Origin: Bog-756 sp963829235
Lineage (GTDB): Bacteria; Actinomycetota; Acidimicrobiia; Acidimicrobiales; RAAP-2
Direction of reading: 5' to 3'
NCBI GenBank assembly: GCA_963829235.1
Contig: CAWHIF010000003.1
Coordinates: 186,001 to 250,000, forward strand
Length of the DNA: 64,000 bases
This document shows, in pieces, positions 44,504 through 52,771 of the stretch; position 1 is the first letter of the stretch, and every line of letters begins with the position of its first letter. The notes under the pieces are model-generated. The model saw only the letters and a program-made list of their open reading frames with translations. It searched no databases and had not been told where the DNA came from. A program made the translations under genes and the position numbers.

Positions 44504-45661
44504 ATGATTCCATACGTGACCGATATCCCTGACATCAGGATCCCAGCTCATCTCCTCCCGGCCGACGGGCGCTTCGGCGCCGGCCCCTCCAAGGTCCGGC
44601 CCGAGGGCGTCGCCGCCCTGGCCGCCGAGGCCGGGCACTACCTCGGGACGAGCCACCGCCAGAAGACCGTCAAGTCGGTGGTGGGAAGCCTGAGGGAGGG
44701 CTTGGCCGAGTTGTTCTCGTTGCCCGACGGCTACGTGGTGGCCCTCGGAAACGGTGGCACCACCAGTTTCTGGGATGCGGCCACCTTCGGCCTCATCGAG
44801 CGCAAGAGCCAGCACCTGAGCTTCGGAGAGTTCTCGTCGAAGTTCGCCGCCGCGGCGAAGGACACCCCCCATCTGGCAGAACCGGAGATCATCGCCTCCG
44901 AGGTGGGAACCCACCCGAGCCCGGTGGCCCGGGACGACGTCGACCTGTACGCGCTGACCCACAACGAGACCTCCACCGGGGTGATGATGCCGATCGTGAG
45001 GCCGGCCGGGTTGGCGTCGCCTGCCGACGGCGGGGGCATCGTGGCCGTGGACGCCACCTCGGGTGCCGGCGGGCTCCCGATCGACCCGGAGCAGTTCGAC
45101 GCCTACTACTTCGCTCCCCAAAAATGCTTCGGCTCCGACGGCGGGCTGTGGGTTGCTCTGCTCTCCCCGGCCGCCCAGGACCGCATCGCCAGCATCGCCG
45201 CCACCAAGCGCTGGGTACCGGCGTCGTTGGACCTGACCATCGCCCTCGACAACTCCAAGCTGGACCAGACCTACAACACCCCGGCGCTGGCCACCATCTT
45301 CCTCTTCGATTACCAGGTGAACTGGTTCAACAAGCAAGGAGGCATGGCCTTTTCGACCGGACGGTGCGATCGGTCCTCGGAGATCCTCTACACCTGGGCC
45401 GAGAGCTCGGACTTCGCCACCCCCTTCGTGACCCGGGAGCAGGATCGCAGCCACGTGGTCGGCACCATCGATTTCGTCGACTCGGTCGACGCGGCCACAG
45501 TGGCCGCGGTACTGCGGGCCAACGGGATCGTGGACACCGAGCCCTATCGCAAGCTGGGGCGCAACCAGCTGCGCATCGCCCTGTTCCCGGCCATCGAACC
45601 CGACGACGTCGCCTCCCTCTGTGGGTGCATCAATCACGTGGTCGGAGCTATGGCCGGCTGA
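44504..45661 (+). CDS. serC: Phosphoserine aminotransferase
   Basis: Second step of serine synthesis. 385 aa, the actinobacterial type: RFGAGPSKVRPEG at the N-terminus, GTSHRQKTVKSVVGSLREGL, THNETSTGVMMP, VDATSGAGGLPID and the PLP-lysine in YFAPQKCFGSDGGLW. ATG 44504 chosen; GTG 44516 is possible. Divergent from the aspartate-type aminotransferase with 65 bp between starts. Confidence 0.95.
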   Translation: MIPYVTDIPDIRIPAHLLPADGRFGAGPSKVRPEGVAALAAEAGHYLGTSHRQKTVKSVVGSLREGLAELFSLPDGYVVALGNGGTTSFWDAATFGLIERKSQHLSFGEFSSKFAAAAKDTPHLAEPEIIASEVGTHPSPVARDDVDLYALTHNETSTGVMMPIVRPAGLASPADGGGIVAVDATSGAGGLPIDPEQFDAYYFAPQKCFGSDGGLWVALLSPAAQDRIASIAATKRWVPASLDLTIALDNSKLDQTYNTPALATIFLFDYQVNWFNKQGGMAFSTGRCDRSSEILYTWAESSDFATPFVTREQDRSHVVGTIDFVDSVDAATVAAVLRANGIVDTEPYRKLGRNQLRIALFPAIEPDDVASLCGCINHVVGAMAG

Positions 45662-45729
45662 ACCCCGGGCCGGCTGAGTCCCCTGCCGGCCTGAGCTCCC
45701 GGGGCCCCGGGGTCAGCCCGAGCTCTGGA

Positions 45730-46272
45730 TCAGTCGCCTCGGGCTTGATGATCATCGGCCGCCCAGTTCGACCGGAGGTCTTCGAGCCAGGCCGGAAGGT
45801 CGATCGGCGGATCGGGGAGGGCTTCGGCACCACGTTGGTGCAGGGCGGCATGGAACGTGTCCGGGTCGTCCCCCCACGAACGCGGGTCCCCCATCATGAC
45901 CTCCAACAGCACGGTGCCCTCGGGCCCGGCCACGAAGGGGCCGAACGCGGCACCGAGGGGCAGCTCCACGTGGGTGCCGGCCGGGCATCGCCGCTCACCG
46001 CACCACATGTCCCCGCTAATGACGAAGATGACGTGGGGGCTGAAGTGCCCGTGGCGGCGGATGACCATCCCCGGGTCCCATCGGGCGTAGAGCGACAGAT
46101 ACTGGGGGTCCGGCGAGAACGCCAGCCACTTCTCCCACACCGACGAGGTGGTGCCGTCCGCGTTGCGGATGACCTTGACCTGCTGCCAGGGAATGTCGGG
46201 GTCGTCGATGTGACGGAAGGTGGGCTCGAGACCCTCGACTTTCACCTCGGGAACCGCTCCGTCTTCGTTCAT
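45730..46272 (-). CDS. Cupin-domain protein
   Basis: 180 aa. Beta-barrel pattern with RWDPGMVIRRHGHFSPHVIF (two His) and HVELPLGAAFGPFVAGPEGT, a single-domain cupin that may bind a metal through HGH and a downstream His. N-terminal 30 residues acidic. Ends convergent with serC; starts 11 bp after the ilvC stop, so could be last in the ilv operon. Substrate not known. Confidence 0.78.
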   Translation of the reverse strand: MNEDGAVPEVKVEGLEPTFRHIDDPDIPWQQVKVIRNADGTTSSVWEKWLAFSPDPQYLSLYARWDPGMVIRRHGHFSPHVIFVISGDMWCGERRCPAGTHVELPLGAAFGPFVAGPEGTVLLEVMMGDPRSWGDDPDTFHAALHQRGAEALPDPPIDLPAWLEDLRSNWAADDHQARGD

Positions 46273-46282
46273 GTGCCGGAGG

Positions 46283-47308
46283 TCAACCGCCGGAGACGTC
46301 CTGGATCTTCTGCTTCCCTGCTGTGACGAACGGCATCATGTCCCGCAGTTGGGCGCCGACCTTCTCGATCGGATGATCGAGCCCGGCCTGACGAAGCGCC
46401 TTGTAGTTGGGGCGTCCATTGGCGTTCTCCGCCACCCACTCCTTGGCAAAGGAGCCGTCCTGGATCTCCCCGAGAATGCGTGCCATCTCGTCGCGGACGG
46501 CCTGGTTGATCACCCGCGGCCCGCGGGTCAGATCGCCGTACTCGGCGGTGTCGGAAATCGAGAACCGCATCCCGCTGATCCCCTGCTCGTACATCAGGTC
46601 GACGATGAGCTTGAGCTCGTGGAGGCACTCGAAATAGGCCGATTCGGGTTGGTAACCGGCTCCCACCAATGTCTCGTACCCGGCCTGCACCAATGCGGTG
46701 AGCCCGCCGCACAGCACCACCTGCTCGCCGAACAGGTCTGTCTCGGTCTCCTCGGAGAACGTGGTGTCGAGCACCCCGGCCCGGGTGGCACCGATGGCGT
46801 GAGCGTAGGAAAGGGCCAGGTCGTGAGCCTTGCCGGACGGGTCTGCGGCCACCGCCACCAGCGACGGGACGCCACCGCCCTCGGTGTACGTCCGCCGGAC
46901 CAGGTGGCCGGGACCCTTGGGGGCGACCATGGCCACATCGACATCGGGCGGCGGAGTGATCAGCCCGAACCGGATGTTGAAGCCATGGGCGAAGAACAAG
47001 GCGTCACCCGGGGCCAGGTGAGGCGCTATCTCCGCCTCGTAGACGGCGGCCTGCTCGGTGTCGGGCAGGAGGATCATGATGACATCGGCCTCGGCCGAAG
47101 CGTCGGCGACCGACAGCACGCGGAGCCCGGCCTCTTCGGCCTTGGCCTTGGACGACGAGGTGTCGCGAAGCCCGACTCGCACGTCGACGCCGCTCTCCGC
47201 CAGGTTGAGCGCGTGGGCATGTCCCTGGGACCCGTACCCGACGACCGCAACCTTTCGATTCCTGATGAGGCCCGGATCGGCATCCTTCTCGTAGTACAGC
47301 GTGGCCAT
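46283..47308 (-). CDS. ilvC: Ketol-acid reductoisomerase
   Basis: NADPH-dependent isomeroreductase of valine/isoleucine synthesis. 341 aa class I enzyme. Rossmann motif VAVVGYGSQGHAHALNLAES, VAMVAPKGPGHLVRRTY, and C-terminal DLFGEQVVLCGGLTALVQAG and SDTAEYGDLTRG are complete. ATG 47308 with AGGCAGG nine bases upstream; a TTG at 47317 overlapping the ilvN stop is an alternative. Third gene of ilvBNC. Confidence 0.96.
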   Translation of the reverse strand: MATLYYEKDADPGLIRNRKVAVVGYGSQGHAHALNLAESGVDVRVGLRDTSSSKAKAEEAGLRVLSVADASAEADVIMILLPDTEQAAVYEAEIAPHLAPGDALFFAHGFNIRFGLITPPPDVDVAMVAPKGPGHLVRRTYTEGGGVPSLVAVAADPSGKAHDLALSYAHAIGATRAGVLDTTFSEETETDLFGEQVVLCGGLTALVQAGYETLVGAGYQPESAYFECLHELKLIVDLMYEQGISGMRFSISDTAEYGDLTRGPRVINQAVRDEMARILGEIQDGSFAKEWVAENANGRPNYKALRQAGLDHPIEKVGAQLRDMMPFVTAGKQKIQDVSGG

Positions 47309-47313
47309 CGCGT

Positions 47314-47883
47314 TCAACCTGCCTTCTCTGTGTCGTGTCCGTTCGTGGATCCCGCAAGGAGGTGCGGTCGGTGGTCAGCGGACCGGTCCAGCTTAGGCAA
47401 AGCCACCCGTCCCGTCCTCTGCATCTCGACGATCCCGTAGCTTCGGATCAGGTCCTCGAAATCGTCCAGCTTGATGGGTGCACCTTCCAGAGCCACGGTC
47501 AGCTTGTCGTGGCCCACGTCGACGATCTTCCCCTCGAAGACACCGACCAGTTGGATGATCTGGCCCCGAGTGTCCGGGCCGGCCTCCACGGTGGCCATCA
47601 GCAGCTCGCGCTCCCGGGCCATGCTCGGATCGAGCTCGGTGATCGACACCACCGGAATCAACTTGTCGAGCTGCTTGATGATCTGGTCGAGTGGCGCCGA
47701 CTCCACATCCACCACGATGGTGATCCGGCTGAACCGCTCGTTGTCCGACGGTGCGACGGCCAGGCTGAAGATGTTGTAGCCCCTCCGGGAGAACAACCCT
47801 GCCACCCGGGCCAGCACGCCCGACTTGTTCTCGACGAGAACCGTGAGGGTGTGATGGCGCTTGTCCGCTCCGTACACGGTCAT
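47314..47883 (-). CDS. ilvN: Acetolactate synthase small (regulatory) subunit
   Basis: 189 aa. N-terminal ACT domain HTLTVLVENKSGVLARVAGL and GYNIFSLAVAPSDNERFSRI, then the C-terminal IlvH/ALS_ss domain with SYGIVEMQRTGRVAL. Binds valine and modulates IlvB. The ATG overlaps the ilvB stop by one base (TGATG). Confidence 0.96.
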   Translation of the reverse strand: MTVYGADKRHHTLTVLVENKSGVLARVAGLFSRRGYNIFSLAVAPSDNERFSRITIVVDVESAPLDQIIKQLDKLIPVVSITELDPSMARERELLMATVEAGPDTRGQIIQLVGVFEGKIVDVGHDKLTVALEGAPIKLDDFEDLIRSYGIVEMQRTGRVALPKLDRSADHRPHLLAGSTNGHDTEKAG

Positions 47884-49703
47884 CAGCCGTCACCCCGGGT
47901 CAGCGAGGGGTCCACGATGATGTCGTCGTTGGATGCGCCGGCGGCGACCATCGGGAAGACCTTCTCGAAGGCATCGGTCCGGAAGTCGATGACCACCGGC
48001 CGATCGTCGATGTCGTTGGCCTTGTCGATCGCCGGTGCGACCTCCTCCGTCGACTCGACCCGGATGCCCACACATCCCATCGCCTCGGCCCATCCCACGT
48101 AGTCGGGCAGGTCCGGCGAGAGGTAGACCTCGGAGTAGCGCTCTGCGTAGAACATCTCCTGCCACTGGCGAACCATCCCCAAGTAGGCGTTGTTGAGGAT
48201 GGCGATCTTGACCGGAATCCTCTCCGAGGATGCCGTGACCAATTCCTGTGCCGTCATCTGGAAGCAACCGTCTCCGTCCACCGCCCACACCGTCTTGTCG
48301 GGCCGGCCGACCTTGGCCCCGATGGCCGCCGGCACGGCGAAGCCCATGGTGCCCAGACCCCCCGAGTTGACCCAGGTGTATGGATAGTCGAACTGCCACC
48401 ATTGCGATGCGAACATCTGGTGCTGACCCACACCCGAAGCCACGATGGTGTCGTCGGGTGTGGCATCACGCAGAGCCTCCAGCACGAACTGAGGTTTGAG
48501 CGCACCGGTACCTGGCTTCTGTTCGTAGACCAAGGGATAGCGCCGTTGCCAGTCGCTGAGCACGGCCCGCCACGGAATGAGCCGCTCCCGGGGGAACGAC
48601 GCGGCCGGCGATCCCGCTTCGGCCGGTGATCCGGACACCGCGTCGCTGGGTGCGCCACCCTTCCCTCCCCGGGTGGCGTCGCTGTGCCGAAGACCGAGGC
48701 CGTCCAGGGCTGCCAGGAGCTCGTCGATGACCAGTCGGCAATCGCCGGCAACGGCCACGTCGGCATGACGCACCTTGTTGAGCTCGGCCGGATCGACGTC
48801 CACGTGGATGATCTTGGCGTCGGGAGCGAAGGCGTCGACCCGGCCGGTGACCCGATCGTCGAACCGGCTCCCGAGGGCGATGAGCAGATCGGAGCGCTGC
48901 ATGCTGGTCACCGCGGTGTAATTGCCATGCATGCCGGGCATCCCCAGACACAGCGGATGGGAGTCGGGGAAGCAACCCCGCGCCATCAGGGTGGTCACGA
49001 CGGGGATGCCGGTTCGCTCGGCCAACTCACGCAGGGAATCGGCGGCGCGGGCCTTGAGGATCCCACCGCCGGCGTAGATGATCGGCCGTTCGGCGGCGAG
49101 AAGGAGCTCGGCGGCCTGGCGCACCAGTTGCGGGTCGCCGTCGGTCATCGGGTGGTAGCCGGGGAGGTCGAGCTCAGAGGGCTCGGGCCAGTACCACTCC
49201 ATGGTGTTGATGGCCACATCCTTGGGAACGTCGATCAACACCGGGCCGGGACGTCCGGTGGTAGCCACGTGGAACGCCTCGGCGACCACACGTGGGATGT
49301 CGGCACCGTCGGTGATCAACCAGTTGTGCTTGGTGATGCCCATGGTGATGCCGGTGATGTCACTCTCCTGGAAAGCATCGGTGCCGATCGCCGCGGTGGC
49401 CACCTGCCCGGTCACCACCACCAGCGGGATCGAGTCCATGTAGGCATCGGCCAACGGCGTCACGATATTGGTGGCCCCCGGCCCACTGGTGACCACGGCC
49501 ACGCCCGGGCGGCCGGTGACCTGGGCGTACCCTTCGGCCATATGACCGGCGCCCTGCTCGTGGCGCACGAGGATGTGCCGGATCGACGAGTCGATGATCG
49601 GGTCGTAGACGGGGAGGATGGCACCGCCCGGGAGTCCGAACATGACCTCCACCTTCTGCATCTCCAAGCTCTTGATCAGTGCTTGTGCTCCTGTGAGTTC
49701 CAT
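47883..49703 (-). CDS. ilvB: Acetolactate synthase large subunit
   Basis: TPP/FAD/Mg enzyme joining two pyruvates (or pyruvate and 2-oxobutyrate). 606 aa. Motifs: FGLPGGAILPVYDPII, RHEQGAGHMAEGYAQ (catalytic Glu), VTSGPGATNIVTPLADAYMD, and TPP motif VDGDGCFQMTAQELVTA through NNAYLGMVRQWQEMF. A Gly/Ala/Ser-rich insertion (~345-375) before LIPWRAVLSDWQ is a variable linker. First structural gene after an attenuator leader. Confidence 0.96.
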   Translation of the reverse strand: MELTGAQALIKSLEMQKVEVMFGLPGGAILPVYDPIIDSSIRHILVRHEQGAGHMAEGYAQVTGRPGVAVVTSGPGATNIVTPLADAYMDSIPLVVVTGQVATAAIGTDAFQESDITGITMGITKHNWLITDGADIPRVVAEAFHVATTGRPGPVLIDVPKDVAINTMEWYWPEPSELDLPGYHPMTDGDPQLVRQAAELLLAAERPIIYAGGGILKARAADSLRELAERTGIPVVTTLMARGCFPDSHPLCLGMPGMHGNYTAVTSMQRSDLLIALGSRFDDRVTGRVDAFAPDAKIIHVDVDPAELNKVRHADVAVAGDCRLVIDELLAALDGLGLRHSDATRGGKGGAPSDAVSGSPAEAGSPAASFPRERLIPWRAVLSDWQRRYPLVYEQKPGTGALKPQFVLEALRDATPDDTIVASGVGQHQMFASQWWQFDYPYTWVNSGGLGTMGFAVPAAIGAKVGRPDKTVWAVDGDGCFQMTAQELVTASSERIPVKIAILNNAYLGMVRQWQEMFYAERYSEVYLSPDLPDYVGWAEAMGCVGIRVESTEEVAPAIDKANDIDDRPVVIDFRTDAFEKVFPMVAAGASNDDIIVDPSLTRGDG

Positions 49704-49796
49704 CGGGTGCTCCCTTGTCGTCGATGGTCGGTTGTCGGTCGGGCTCGGTTACCGGTCATGGTGACCGGATGATGCGCTTGAGTCTGTGGCGGGACA

Positions 49797-49823
49797 TGAA
49801 AACGACCTCCCGTCTGGGAGGTC
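49797..49823 (-). terminator. Attenuator terminator in the ilvBNC leader
   Basis: On the minus strand GACCTCCC-AGAC-GGGAGGTC forms a perfect 8-bp stem followed by GUUUUC. It lies ~100 bp before ilvB and 35 bp after the leader peptide stop. Confidence 0.88.
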
Positions 49824-49828
49824 GGAAA

Positions 49829-49858
49829 GCGCACACGGCGAAAGGGCGTCGTGTGCGC
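49829..49858 (-). promoter_or_regulatory. Leader stem overlapping the end of the ilv leader peptide
   Basis: GCGCACACG pairs with CGTGTGCGC around a 12-nt loop, covering the leader peptide stop codon. A ribosome stalled in the Leu/Ile/Val codons or at the stop would change its pairing and thus the downstream terminator. Confidence 0.75.
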
Positions 49859-49908
49859 TACGAAACGAGTACCACCGTGATCAATTGGCCTGCCGGGTTC
49901 TTGTACAT
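49858..49908 (-). CDS. ilvBNC attenuator leader peptide (16 aa)
   Basis: ATG at 49908 opens MYKNPAGQLITVVLVS followed by TAG. Six of its last eight residues are Leu, Ile or Val, the products of the operon, exactly as in branched-chain amino-acid attenuators. Followed by a stem and a terminator before ilvB. No extended Shine-Dalgarno is seen; CACAAT some 10 bp upstream may be a -10 element, so the leader could be nearly leaderless. Too short for routine gene finding. Confidence 0.85.
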   Translation of the reverse strand: MYKNPAGQLITVVLVS

Positions 49909-50009
49909 CGCCGACTATTGTGACACGGCCGGGGTGGTGCCGACAACCACCTGTCCACGTTGGGCTTCGTGCAGGCGCTCCGGGCGCACGGGCCTCGGGC
50001 CGTGCACGC

Positions 50010-50096
50010 TTCTGCTCGGCCTTGCGGTCCTTCTGCTCGGCCTTGCGGTCCTTCTGCGGTGCGGTCCTTCTGCGGTGAGGTCCTTCTGCGGTGCGG
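50010..50096. repeat. 21-bp and 16-bp tandem repeats upstream of the ilv leader
   Basis: TTCTGCTCGGCCTTGCGGTCC occurs twice (21-bp period, 50010-50051; the string is one base longer than shown by its core TCTGCTCGGCCTTGCGGTCC), then TTCTGCGGTGCGGTCC-type 16-bp units about 2.7 times. Confidence 0.85.
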
Positions 50097-50122
50097 GGCT
50101 CGGGGTCGGACCGCAGTGGTGT

Positions 50123-50233
50123 CTTCAATTTTCGGAATTGGCCTAATTATCGGCTGTGGGCGATAGACGTGCCGTTTCGGTCATCAGAACGATCGGCTGT
50201 GGGCGATAAATCGGGCAATTCTGAAATTTGAAG
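50123..50233. repeat. 111-bp AT-richer element with 18-bp inverted ends and internal direct repeats
   Basis: Ends CTTCAATTTTCGGAATTG and CAATTCTGAAATTTGAAG are inverted repeats (16 of 18 match). Inside, TCGGCTGTGGGCGATA is repeated directly at 50150 and 50192. No coding frame. It could be a miniature inverted-repeat element or a structured regulatory RNA. Family unknown. Confidence 0.7.
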
Positions 50234-50300
50234 ATGGCAAGGGAGGTTGCCGGTCCCGGGGAGCCGGCCTCGGCCCACCCGACGGCTGGCAAACAGGGCG

Positions 50301-50360
50301 GCCGGTCCCGACCTGGAAGGGGTGGTCCCGACCTGGAAGGGGTGGTCCCGACATGGAAGA
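50301..50360. repeat. 20-bp tandem repeat, three copies
   Basis: GGTGGTCCCGACCTGGAAGG repeats three times with a 20-bp period, running into the terminator hairpin at 50358. Confidence 0.9.
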
Positions 50361-50390
50361 GGACCGGGGGCGCACGGCCCCCGGTCCTCT
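50358..50390 (-). terminator. Strong hairpin terminator after the surface-protein gene
   Basis: AGAGGACCGGGGG and CCCCCGGTCCTCT form a perfect 13-bp stem with a 7-nt loop, 26 bp downstream of the stop at 50416. No long U-tract follows. Confidence 0.8.
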
Positions 50391-50415
50391 CTCGTACACA
50401 ACGGGCTGGTGCGGT

Positions 50416-52437
50416 TCAGCCCGCGGTGACCCCCACCACCGGCTGGTTGAGGACGATGTCCCCGGCCGAACCGTCGAAGGCGGCGGAGCCGTAGTTGAAG
50501 ATGCCACCGTCGGAGGCGGCCAGCCAGTAGCCACCGCCGTTCGGGTTGGCGGCGATGCCCACCACCGGCTTGTTCAAGGTGATGTTGCCGGCCGAGCCGT
50601 AGAAGGAGGCGTCCCCGAAGGAGAACACCCCGCCGTCCGCGGCCACGAGCCAGTAGCCACCGCCGTCAGGGGTGGCGGCGATGCCCACCACCGGCTGGTT
50701 GAGGTGGGTGCCGCCCATGGAGCCGTAGTAGGCGGCGTCCCCGAAGGAGAACACCCCGCCGTCAGAGGCCACTTCCCAGTAGCCGCCGCCGTCGGGGGTG
50801 GAGGCGATGCCGACCACGGGGGCGTTGAGCACGGTGCCGCCCATGGACCCGTGGAAGAGGGCGTCCCCGAAGGAGAACACCCCGCCGTCGGAGGCCACTT
50901 CCCAGTAGCCGAACCCGCTCGGGGTGGACGCGATGCCCACCACCGGCTTGTTCAAGGGGGTGCCGCCCATGGAGCCGAAGAAGGAGGCGTCCCCGTAGGA
51001 GAAGACCCCGCCGTCGGAGGCCACCAGCCAGTAGCCGGCGGCATCGGGGGTGGCAGCCACCCCCACCACCGGCTTGTTCAAGGTGATGGCGCCGGCCGAG
51101 CCCTCGAAGGGGGCGTTCCCGTAGTTGAAGATGCCGCCGTCGGCCGCAGCCAGCCAGTAGCCGGTGTTGTAGCTGAACCGGTCCTGGGAGCTCGTGACCG
51201 AGGTGCCCTTGGCGTTCTTGACCGTCACATCGACCACACCGGTGCCGGCCGGTGACGTGGCCGTGATGGAGGTGGCCGAGTCGACGTTGAAGGCGGCCGC
51301 CGGGGTGGACCCGAAGTCGACCGCCGAAGCCCCGGTCAGCTGCTCACCGGTGATGGTCACCGAGGTGCCACCGGCCGGAGGACCGATCCTCGGGCTGACC
51401 CCGGTCACGATGGGACCGTTGGTATAGGTGAACTGGTCACCCGCACTGGTGGCCGAGGTCCCGTTCGGGGAGGTCACCACGACATTGACCGTGGAGCCGG
51501 CCGTGCCCGCCGGGGCCACCGCGGTGATGACGCCGGGAGCCACGGCGGTGAAGCTGGTGGCCGCCTTGGACCCGAACATGACCTTGGTCGGGCTGGTCAG
51601 GTTGGAGCCGTGGATGGTCACGGTGCTCCCACCGGCCACCGGGCCGGCGTTCGGGAGCACGGCGTTGACGATGGGGGTGATCACACCGATGGTGGTCGAG
51701 GCCAGGGGCTGGAAGACGTACGGCGGGGGTGAGCTCGGCGTGCCGCTGAACACCCCGGACGGGTAGGCGACGACCGGCACGGCACCGATACCGGCGAGGT
51801 TGGTGTCGGTGTCGAACTCACTGATCGTGGTCTGGATGGTCGTCCCGGTTGCACCCGACGCGGTGAATGACACACTCCAGCTCGGAAGGGTCAGGGTCCC
51901 ACCGCCGGCGAAATGAGCCGACCCGGTGCTTGTCTGGATGTACGGGGTCGAGGTACTCCCGAGGAAGGACGCAGAGTGGGGCGTGGCCGTGCAGGTCGAA
52001 CTGGCCCCCGTGCAGTAGGTCACGTCGTAGGGACCATGCGTGGTGACGCCCTTGTTCACGAACGTCCATGTCAGGCCCGTCGAAAGGCTTCCAGACTTGA
52101 ACGTCGCTCCGGACGGTACGGGCACGACGTCATTCAGCCCGTTGATGTAATTGATGTTGAACCCGCTCTGGGTGGTCGGGACGACCTGACTACCCCCACC
52201 GAACGTCGTGGTGAACGTGCCGCCAGGCTTTTCGAGCGCAGGCTGAGTGACGTTTGCGCCGATCGAGATCGAGGTGTACAGGCCGAACTCACCGATGTAG
52301 CCGGCAAAGTTTTCATTGACAGATGCCGCGGACGCCGGAGTCGCAGCCACCCCCAACACCGCCAGGGCGCTCATCACGAGCATCAGCGCGCCGCCCAGCG
52401 ATGTAAGTCGAACGAACCTCGTTCGTTTTGATCTCAT
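50416..52437 (-). CDS. Large secreted protein with two IPT/TIG domains and six 42-residue repeats
   Basis: 673 aa. Signal peptide (MRSKRTRFVRLTSLGGALML...ASA) after AAGGAGAG; a ~200-residue domain with one disulfide-like CTGASSTC; two IPT domains (AGGSTVTIHGSNLTSPTKVM and AGGTSVTITGEQLTGASAVD); then six repeats of the GYWLVASDGGVFSFGDA / NKPVVGIA type, which likely form a beta-propeller. No anchor or sortase motif. Repeats of this kind are common in Acidimicrobiia secreted proteins. Frame intact despite high repetition. Confidence 0.85.
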   Translation of the reverse strand: MRSKRTRFVRLTSLGGALMLVMSALAVLGVAATPASAASVNENFAGYIGEFGLYTSISIGANVTQPALEKPGGTFTTTFGGGSQVVPTTQSGFNINYINGLNDVVPVPSGATFKSGSLSTGLTWTFVNKGVTTHGPYDVTYCTGASSTCTATPHSASFLGSTSTPYIQTSTGSAHFAGGGTLTLPSWSVSFTASGATGTTIQTTISEFDTDTNLAGIGAVPVVAYPSGVFSGTPSSPPPYVFQPLASTTIGVITPIVNAVLPNAGPVAGGSTVTIHGSNLTSPTKVMFGSKAATSFTAVAPGVITAVAPAGTAGSTVNVVVTSPNGTSATSAGDQFTYTNGPIVTGVSPRIGPPAGGTSVTITGEQLTGASAVDFGSTPAAAFNVDSATSITATSPAGTGVVDVTVKNAKGTSVTSSQDRFSYNTGYWLAAADGGIFNYGNAPFEGSAGAITLNKPVVGVAATPDAAGYWLVASDGGVFSYGDASFFGSMGGTPLNKPVVGIASTPSGFGYWEVASDGGVFSFGDALFHGSMGGTVLNAPVVGIASTPDGGGYWEVASDGGVFSFGDAAYYGSMGGTHLNQPVVGIAATPDGGGYWLVAADGGVFSFGDASFYGSAGNITLNKPVVGIAANPNGGGYWLAASDGGIFNYGSAAFDGSAGDIVLNQPVVGVTAG
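50420..51170. repeat. Six 126-bp coding repeats
   Basis: DNA repeats of 126 bp correspond to the six 42-aa units at the C-terminus of the surface protein; copies 3-5 are the most alike (for example GTCCCCGAAGGAGAACACCC recurs). Confidence 0.9.
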
Positions 52438-52771
52438 CTGCGTCTCTCCTTAGGTTTCACGCGGCGTGGACGATGCCGTCCACCCCTCCCTTTCCGACAT
52501 GATCGGCTGACGCAGTCTTACCCCGGACCCCCCCGTTTAACTCTTCAACCACGGCGCAACCTAGGGGATGAGATGGTCGATTGCAACAGCTGCACCCGCC
52601 TCGAGCCCGAAATTTTCGCACCCCGCCGCCGGCGTCCGTGTCGACCGGTCTCCGGCCGGAGCATCGGGCCGGCGCCGGCCCTGCCTCGGCCCGACCCCGG
52701 CCCGAGCAAGTGAGCTCTAGAATTCCCGAGGTGCCCTCCGAACGATCCGGCCCCCATCCCCGGAAGGCGGG
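52438..52771. other. Divergent intergenic region
   Basis: 334 bp between the surface protein and the PhyH gene. A TAGAAT-like -10 at 52717 and GGAAGGCGGG before the PhyH ATG are the only signals noticed. Confidence 0.4.
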
